Assembly (NCBI GenBank): GCA_007123465.1
Contig: SKLB01000287.1
Location: forward strand, 1 to 9,007
Length of the DNA stretch: 9,007 bases
Reading direction: 5' to 3'
DNA from: Spirochaetales bacterium
GTDB lineage: Bacteria > Spirochaetota > Spirochaetia > DSM-27196 > PWMO01
In this document: positions 1 through 5,265 of the stretch, piece after piece
How the letters are laid out: each line of letters begins with the position of its first letter
Numbering within the stretch: position 1 is the first letter of the stretch
The notes under the pieces: model-generated
Seen by the model: the letters and a program-made list of their open reading frames with translations, nothing else
Database searches by the model: none
Told to the model about the DNA's origin: nothing
Made by a program: the position numbers and the translations under genes

Positions 1-731
1 CGCGCATGGTCATCGGAGTTCCCTCGTGTATAACCGAAGTCGAACGGCGTGCGGTAGAAGAGAGCGCCTACAAGGCCGGCGCCCGCGAGGTCAAAGTCAT
101 AGAGGAATCACTGGCCGCTGCCATCGGCGCCAACATCCCGATATTTGAGCCCGCCGGCCACATGATCTGCGATATTGGCGGCGGCACCAGCGAAATATCG
201 GTCATTTCACTGGGAGGCATGGTTGTGACCAACGCCATCCGCCTCGGCGGCGACGAATTTGACGAAGCGATTATGAAACACGTGCGCACGGTGCACAATC
301 TGATTATCGGTGAAGGCACCGCCGAGGATCTGAAAAAAAAGATCGGCAACGCGTCTCCGGAGAAGAAGATCGACAAGATGGAAATCAAGGGCACCGACGC
401 GATTACCGGCCTGCCGCGTCGGCTCGAGATCGACAGTGTCGAGGTGCGCGAAGCGCTGCAGGAACCTATCACGGCCATTGTTGACGAGATCAAGCGCACG
501 CTCGGGCAGACCCCGCCCGAGCTGGCCGCCGACATTGTCGAGCGCGGCATCGTGATGACGGGAGGCGGTTCGCTGCTCAAAGGTCTCGATATCCTGATTG
601 CAAATGAAACCGGTGTTCCGGCGTTCAAAGCCGAAGACCCCTTGAACTGTGTTGCCCTCGGTTCGGGCATGTACTTTGATCATGAGAATGGAGCCAATCG
701 ACAGGCGCGTAGCCTTTACAACAAGTTGTAA
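1..731 (+). CDS. mreB: Rod shape-determining protein MreB, C-terminal part (5' end outside window)
   Basis: Bacterial actin homologue that forms membrane-associated filaments and directs lateral wall synthesis. The frame is open to the left edge (first full codon at 3), so the ATG at 6 is an internal methionine. About 242 residues are present, and with a usual family length near 345 about 100 N-terminal residues are missing. Diagnostic stretches are VIGVPSCITEVERRAV near the start, the phosphate-binding loop DIGGGTSEISVISLGG (codons from 171), and the adenosine-binding TGGGSLLKG (from 558), followed by a normal MreB ending. The residue after PS in the first stretch is Cys where Gly is more usual. 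It is the first visible gene of the mreBCD-mrdA-rodA operon, with mreC starting 14 bases after its TAA. An A8 run at 333-340 keeps the frame. Identification is secure; only the N-terminus is unseen. Confidence 0.97.
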   Translation, partial: RMVIGVPSCITEVERRAVEESAYKAGAREVKVIEESLAAAIGANIPIFEPAGHMICDIGGGTSEISVISLGGMVVTNAIRLGGDEFDEAIMKHVRTVHNLIIGEGTAEDLKKKIGNASPEKKIDKMEIKGTDAITGLPRRLEIDSVEVREALQEPITAIVDEIKRTLGQTPPELAADIVERGIVMTGGGSLLKGLDILIANETGVPAFKAEDPLNCVALGSGMYFDHENGANRQARSLYNKL

Positions 732-745
732 CGGACGGATGTGTT

Positions 746-1576
746 GTGGAGTTTATCCGCCGACATAGAAGCGGTACAATCTACGCGGCTCTCGTGCTGC
801 TGTGCACGCTACTGTTATCCCTTTCTACCGCCAGGGCGGTGGTTCGTCCGCGTGAGCTTGGAGTATCGCTGTTCGCGACACTCCAGGCTGCGGTTCACAC
901 CGCCGGCACCAGCGTCGCCAACACGGTAAACTCGGTCCGCGAGCTCGGTGAATTACGTCAGGAGCACGACTCGTTGCTCGAGCGTGTTGCACAGTACGAG
1001 ACCATAGAACGTGATATCGAGGCGCTGCAGTTGGAAATAGATCGCCTCAACGAGGTTCTGGGATTTTCTCAGGCTCTGCGCTATCAGAATATCCCGGCGC
1101 GCGTGATCGGCAAGGATCCCGGCAATCTCTTCTCCACGATAACCATAAACCGTGGCACACGTGACGGTGTGAGACAGGACATGGCGATTGTCGCGGTACA
1201 GGACGGTCGTCAGGCGTTGGTCGGCCGCGTAAAGACAGCCGGAATCAACTCATCTCAGGTAATCCCGGTTTTCGACGCCTCCAACTATGTTGCTGCGCGT
1301 CTCGAACGCAGCCGTCACGAAGGTCTGGTTCGCGGTGGTGGAATCGGCACCGACCACGCCTTGATGAGCTATGTAGACGCTCAGGCACGCAACGAAATTC
1401 AGTATGCGGACCTGGTGATCACCTCCGGCATGGCATCAATCTATCCGCCCGGAATCCCGATCGGGGTGGTCGAAGCAATCCAGGCGCGTCCCTACGAGAC
1501 CTCGCTCGAGTTGCGCATACAGCCCACGGTGGATTTCAGCCGTCTGGAGCACGTTTTTGTGGTGGTGGCAGAATAG
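746..1576 (+). CDS. mreC: Rod shape-determining protein MreC
   Basis: Bitopic membrane protein of the elongasome that links MreB to MreD and activates PBP2-RodA. The 276 residues show family architecture: a short basic cytoplasmic N-terminus (EFIRRHR), one membrane helix at about 11-30, a predicted coiled coil at about 64-106 rich in Leu/Glu heptads, then the beta-rich periplasmic domain from about 117 to the end. MreC-type motifs include the GLVRGGG segment (193-199), DLVITSGMASIYPPGIPIG (222-240), and the terminal VDFSRLEHVFVV. The start is a GTG at 746, chosen because it places the basic N-terminus directly before the helix. The GTG at 741 is in another frame. A modest ribosome site (GGACGGA, 733-739) precedes it. 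The gene ends two bases before mreD. Length is typical for the family. Confidence 0.95.
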   Translation: MEFIRRHRSGTIYAALVLLCTLLLSLSTARAVVRPRELGVSLFATLQAAVHTAGTSVANTVNSVRELGELRQEHDSLLERVAQYETIERDIEALQLEIDRLNEVLGFSQALRYQNIPARVIGKDPGNLFSTITINRGTRDGVRQDMAIVAVQDGRQALVGRVKTAGINSSQVIPVFDASNYVAARLERSRHEGLVRGGGIGTDHALMSYVDAQARNEIQYADLVITSGMASIYPPGIPIGVVEAIQARPYETSLELRIQPTVDFSRLEHVFVVVAE

Positions 1577-1578
1577 GC

Positions 1579-2079
1579 ATGCAACGAGCCCTGTTGGTCA
1601 ACGTCGCGATTGTTGCGGCTGTCGCAATTGCCCAAACGGTGTTTCTCGACATCATTGCGATTGCCGGTGTTACGCCCGACCTGGTACTGCTGGTGCTGGT
1701 GTGCCTGGCGCAGAGACAGGGCCCGATAAACGGACAACTCACTGGATTGTGCGCCGGACTGATCGAGGACTTCACCAGTCTTTCTCCACTGGGATTCCAC
1801 AGTCTGCTGCGCCTGACAATCGGCTTCGTTAGCGGTCTGACACATAACAAGATGTTTGTTGACCCGATCTTTGTTCCGATTATACTGGTAGCAGCGGCAA
1901 CGGTTTTCAAGTGGCTGTTTGCCGCCCTGATTGCGGGGGTTTTTGGCGTTGATATGGCAGCGATAGTGTTTTCCAGAGTATTCTTTATTGAGCTGGGGTA
2001 TAACGCAGTACTGGCACCGGTTGTGTTTGCACTGCTTACGCTGATCGGACCTCGGCCGCAAAGAGGCTACCGGCCATGA
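1579..2079 (+). CDS. mreD: Rod shape-determining protein MreD
   Basis: Small polytopic inner-membrane component of the elongasome, working with MreC. The 166 residues are mostly hydrophobic, with about five to six likely helices (roughly 5-27, 33-45, 52-63, 72-88, 97-120 and 141-157). The segment GLCAGLIEDFTSLSPLGFHSLL (57-78) matches the most conserved MreD stretch, G-x-x-x-GL-x-x-D-x-x-S-x-S-x-LG-x-x-x-L. MreD is weakly conserved in general, so position between mreC and mrdA is part of the argument. The ATG at 1579 lies two bases after the mreC stop with no strong ribosome site, which suggests translational coupling. The final TGA overlaps the mrdA ATG as ATGA at 2076-2079. Confidence 0.92.
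   Translation: MQRALLVNVAIVAAVAIAQTVFLDIIAIAGVTPDLVLLVLVCLAQRQGPINGQLTGLCAGLIEDFTSLSPLGFHSLLRLTIGFVSGLTHNKMFVDPIFVPIILVAAATVFKWLFAALIAGVFGVDMAAIVFSRVFFIELGYNAVLAPVVFALLTLIGPRPQRGYRP
2061..2066 (+). promoter_or_regulatory. Ribosome binding site of mrdA
   Basis: AAGAGG lies inside the mreD coding end, nine bases before the overlapping ATG of mrdA. It supports the ATGA start and implies both coupled and independent ribosome entry. Confidence 0.5.
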
Positions 2080-3932
2080 GCGATTCCTGGAACAAGAACG
2101 CAATTCCCAGGTCGCGCGCGATTGTGTTTGGCTCACTGGTTACCATGCTCTTTCTGGGCTACCTTGGGCATCTTTTTTCGCTGCAGGTAGTTGACGGCTA
2201 CCTCTACACAGTACGCTCGGAGAACATCAAACGGCGCAGTGCGGTTATTCCGGCTGCACGCGGTGAGATCTTTGACCGTAACTACGATGTCCCGCTGGCA
2301 ACCAACGCAAACTCGTTTGCCGTAGAGATAAATCCGGCGCTCATAGCGCGCGGAGAGCACGACGAGATCTTCACCCGTACTGCCGACCTGCTTGGTATCC
2401 AGCCGACCGATATCCAGCGCAGGATACCCGCTTCCAGTTACCATGTCTATCAGCAGATCGAGATACGTTCCGCGGTTCCGTTTGAGACTATCGTCCAGCT
2501 TGCAGAAAACATCCATGATTATCCGGGGGTCTCCTGGGCCACCAAACCGGTGCGTACCTATCCGGACGCCGAAGCCTCCGCGCACCTGTTGGGCTACGTG
2601 GGCGATATCACCCCCGAAGAACTGCAGGTCCTCTATAATCGTGGCTATAACGCCCGCTCGGTGCTGGGAAAGAGCGGCATCGAGCAGCAGTACGATCTGC
2701 TGCTGCAGGGTGAAGAGGGGCGCAGCATACGCACCGTTGACGCTCGCGGACGCAGGGTGGGTGAAGAAGACGTAGAGATTATTGCTCCTGAACCCGGACA
2801 CAATCTGGTCCTGACCGTTGACCGTAGAATCCAGCAACTGGCACAAGCTGCGCTCGGCGATCGCATCGGATCGGTGGTGGTATTGCGCCCCAACAGCGGC
2901 GAAATACTGGCGATGGTTTCGTACCCCACCTTTGATCCAAACCAGCTTTACGGCAACGTCGCCGGACGTACGTTCTCGCAACTCAGGAATGACGCGCGCG
3001 CTCCATTCCTCAATCGAGCTATCCAGAGCAGCTATCCGCCGGCGTCTACAATCAAGATTCTCCTGACCACCGCCGCACTGGAAGAAGAACTCATCTCAGT
3101 CGGTGACACCATCTTTGCCGGACCGCACTACCGCCTGGGAAACCGGATTGTCAACGAGTGGCGCCCGAGCGGGTTTGGGCGCATCAATATCCTGCAGGCG
3201 CTCGCCAACTCTTCGAATGTGTTTTTTGCAACTATCGGCCACGATTACCTCGGTACCGAACGGCTGCTCTCGTACGCCTCGGAGTTTGGTTTTGGCATCC
3301 AGAGCGGCGTTGATCTTCCCGGCGAACGTCCGGGACTGGTGCCCACACCGGAGTGGAAGCGCCGCGTTTTCAATTCGCCGTGGGTCGGCGGTGATACCGT
3401 CAACGTCGCAATCGGACAAGGATTTCTGAGTGTCACGCCGCTGCAGCTGGCTAACATGGTTGCAATTCTGGTCAATGACGGTGTTCTGTACCGCCCCCAC
3501 GTGCTCAAGGAGGTGCGTGACGGTCACACCGGAGAGGTTATAGCGCGGGTTGAACCTGAGATTATTCAAACGCTTTCTCTGAAACCGCAGACGCTGCAGA
3601 ACGTGCGACGCGCCATGCACGGGGTTACCCGTGGAGGTACCGCCGAACCGGTCATAACCACGCCGGTTGTTGAAATTGCGGGTAAGACCGGAACCGCCGA
3701 GATCAGCTCCGAGACCGATGACTGGCATTCATGGTTTGTAGCCTACGGCCCCTACGAGGCAACCGATGCGGACGAGCAGGTAGTGGTAGCGGTACTGGTC
3801 GACGCAGCAAATGAGTGGGAATGGTGGGCTCCCAAAGCCGCAAATCTGATATTCCACGGTATTTTTGCAGACATGAGTTTTGAGGAAACAGTTGCCGATC
3901 TGCGCAGGCGGCGCCGGTTGTGGTACATGTAG
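2076..3932 (+). CDS. mrdA: Penicillin-binding protein 2 (elongation-specific peptidoglycan D,D-transpeptidase)
   Basis: Class B PBP that crosslinks the glycan strands made by its partner RodA. The 618 residues start with a short cytoplasmic part and one membrane anchor (about 15-37). The dimerisation/pedestal domain follows, with the class B motif RGEIFDRN (62-69). The C-terminal transpeptidase domain carries all three catalytic motifs: S324-T-I-K327 with the acylated serine, S379-S-N381, and K537-T-G-T540. Length fits PBP2 of the rod complex. FtsI is excluded by the mreD-rodA context rather than by a single residue. The start ATG overlaps the mreD stop (ATGA) and has an AAGAGG ribosome site nine bases upstream. 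The C-terminus is strongly basic and aromatic (several Arg, then LWYM). The beta-lactam target motifs are intact, so the enzyme should be active. Confidence 0.96.
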   Translation: MSDSWNKNAIPRSRAIVFGSLVTMLFLGYLGHLFSLQVVDGYLYTVRSENIKRRSAVIPAARGEIFDRNYDVPLATNANSFAVEINPALIARGEHDEIFTRTADLLGIQPTDIQRRIPASSYHVYQQIEIRSAVPFETIVQLAENIHDYPGVSWATKPVRTYPDAEASAHLLGYVGDITPEELQVLYNRGYNARSVLGKSGIEQQYDLLLQGEEGRSIRTVDARGRRVGEEDVEIIAPEPGHNLVLTVDRRIQQLAQAALGDRIGSVVVLRPNSGEILAMVSYPTFDPNQLYGNVAGRTFSQLRNDARAPFLNRAIQSSYPPASTIKILLTTAALEEELISVGDTIFAGPHYRLGNRIVNEWRPSGFGRINILQALANSSNVFFATIGHDYLGTERLLSYASEFGFGIQSGVDLPGERPGLVPTPEWKRRVFNSPWVGGDTVNVAIGQGFLSVTPLQLANMVAILVNDGVLYRPHVLKEVRDGHTGEVIARVEPEIIQTLSLKPQTLQNVRRAMHGVTRGGTAEPVITTPVVEIAGKTGTAEISSETDDWHSWFVAYGPYEATDADEQVVVAVLVDAANEWEWWAPKAANLIFHGIFADMSFEETVADLRRRRRLWYM

Positions 3933-3936
3933 GACC

Positions 3937-3941
3937 GGGAG
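3937..3941 (+). promoter_or_regulatory. Ribosome binding site deciding the TTG start of rodA
   Basis: GGGAG sits six bases before the TTG at 3948, in the 15-base gap after the mrdA stop. It supports the rare TTG initiation codon. Confidence 0.6.
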
Positions 3942-3947
3942 TTAACG

Positions 3948-5258
3948 TTGCGTTCACGTTCGATATTCGGATTTGATGTCTATATTCTCACTGCCACGCT
4001 GATGCTCTTGACGGTAGGCATTCTGTTTGTTTACTCCAGTGGCCTTGAAACCACCGGCGACACACTGTCGCACGAATACGTGCGCCAGACCATCTGGGCG
4101 GTCACCGGACTGGTGATCCTGGTTTCCATATCGCTGATCCAGTATGCGTCGCTGAAACCATGGATACCGTACGCCTACCTTCTGGGGCTGGTCCTGATTC
4201 TCATGACACTGCTGTTTGGCAGAGTGGTGAACGGAACGCGGGCGTGGCTGGGAGTAGGGATCCTCGGTATACAGCCGTCGGAGTTCATGAAGATCGCTAC
4301 GATTCTTGCATTTGCGGTCTACCTGGAGCGCGCAGGTAACAGCATCCGGCAGATTCCCTATCTCGCAGCAGGATCGCTCCTTTTCCTTTTTCCGATGGCT
4401 CTGATACTGATGCAGCCGGATTTCGGAACCGCATCGGTGTTCTTTCCGATCTATCTCGGGATGTGCTACATGGCCGGCGCCAGAGTACGCCACCTGATGT
4501 TCATCGGGCTCACCGCATTACTGGTTCTGGTGTTCACCATGCTTCCGGCCTGGGAGCACTACATTCACGGCAGCCGCATCCCTGCTTTTGAAATATTCTC
4601 CAATGTCCGCGTCAAGCTGCTGGTACTCGCGGGATTGGTAACCGTCGCGCTGGTGGCGCTGGTCGGGTTCATAATGCTCAAGCGGCGCTCTTTCTATTGG
4701 ATCATGTATTCAATTTCTATCCTCTTTCTTTCGCTTGCAGCTTCCGTTGGAACCCGCGCGGTGATCCGCGATTACCAGATTATGCGATTGATAGTCTTCC
4801 TCAATCCCTACGTTGACCCGCGCGGCGCGGGGTGGAATGTCATCCAGTCGGTTACTGCGGTAGGTTCTGGCGGCATCGCCGGCAAGGGCTTTCTGCAGGG
4901 AACTCAAAGTCACTACCACTTTCTGCCCGAACAGAGCACCGACTTCATCTTCTCAATTCTGGCTGAAGAGTGGGGGTTTGCCGGAACACTGCTGGTATTT
5001 GGTCTCTTTCTCGTTATCCTGCTGCGCGGCCTCTATATAGCCGGTAACGCCAAAGACTCGTTTGCCGGCTATATGGCATCGGGAATCGTGACAATGATTT
5101 TCACCCACTTCATCGTTAACGTTGGCATGGCCATTGGATTGATGCCGGTAGCCGGAGTACCGCTGTTTCTGGTTTCCTACGGGGGCTCTTCAATGTGGAC
5201 CGCGCTGGCAGGCATAGGTATCCTGATGAGCATCTACCAGCACCGCTATCGCTACTGA
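3948..5258 (+). CDS. rodA: Peptidoglycan glycosyltransferase RodA (SEDS family)
   Basis: Polytopic SEDS enzyme that polymerises lipid II into glycan strands with PBP2. Family signatures are NGTRAWLGVGILGIQPSEF (95-113), LMQPDFGTA (154-162), DYQIMRLIVFLNPYVDPRGAGW (275-296), GSGGIAGKGFLQGTQ (306-320), LPEQSTDFIF (326-335), and PVAGVPLFLVSYGGSS (400-415). D332 in STDFIF aligns with the essential Asp262 of E. coli RodA, and W100 with a conserved Trp. At 436 residues it is about 65 longer than the E. coli protein. The excess lies at about 205-270 and contains two additional hydrophobic helices (about 224-243 and 250-268), giving roughly 12 predicted segments. FtsW is a possible confusion, but the pairing with PBP2 directly upstream argues for RodA. 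The TTG start is supported by GGGAG six bases upstream, and no earlier in-frame start gives a better N-terminus. Confidence 0.95.
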   Translation: MRSRSIFGFDVYILTATLMLLTVGILFVYSSGLETTGDTLSHEYVRQTIWAVTGLVILVSISLIQYASLKPWIPYAYLLGLVLILMTLLFGRVVNGTRAWLGVGILGIQPSEFMKIATILAFAVYLERAGNSIRQIPYLAAGSLLFLFPMALILMQPDFGTASVFFPIYLGMCYMAGARVRHLMFIGLTALLVLVFTMLPAWEHYIHGSRIPAFEIFSNVRVKLLVLAGLVTVALVALVGFIMLKRRSFYWIMYSISILFLSLAASVGTRAVIRDYQIMRLIVFLNPYVDPRGAGWNVIQSVTAVGSGGIAGKGFLQGTQSHYHFLPEQSTDFIFSILAEEWGFAGTLLVFGLFLVILLRGLYIAGNAKDSFAGYMASGIVTMIFTHFIVNVGMAIGLMPVAGVPLFLVSYGGSSMWTALAGIGILMSIYQHRYRY

Positions 5259-5265
5259 GAACCGT

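Noticed and set aside
333..340. Run of eight A in mreB, a possible slippage or frameshift site
   Set aside because: The frame reads through into normal MreB sequence, so there is no disruption to explain. The run simply encodes part of a Lys cluster.
68..683. Two long - strand open frames opposite mreB (200 and 158 codons)
   Set aside because: They lie wholly antisense to a highly conserved gene, look like no known protein, and are expected from GC-rich codon bias.
741..929. Alternative + strand frame starting at GTG 741, overlapping mreC
   Set aside because: It gives a Cys/Arg/Pro-rich peptide without family resemblance, whereas the frame from 746 encodes a complete MreC.
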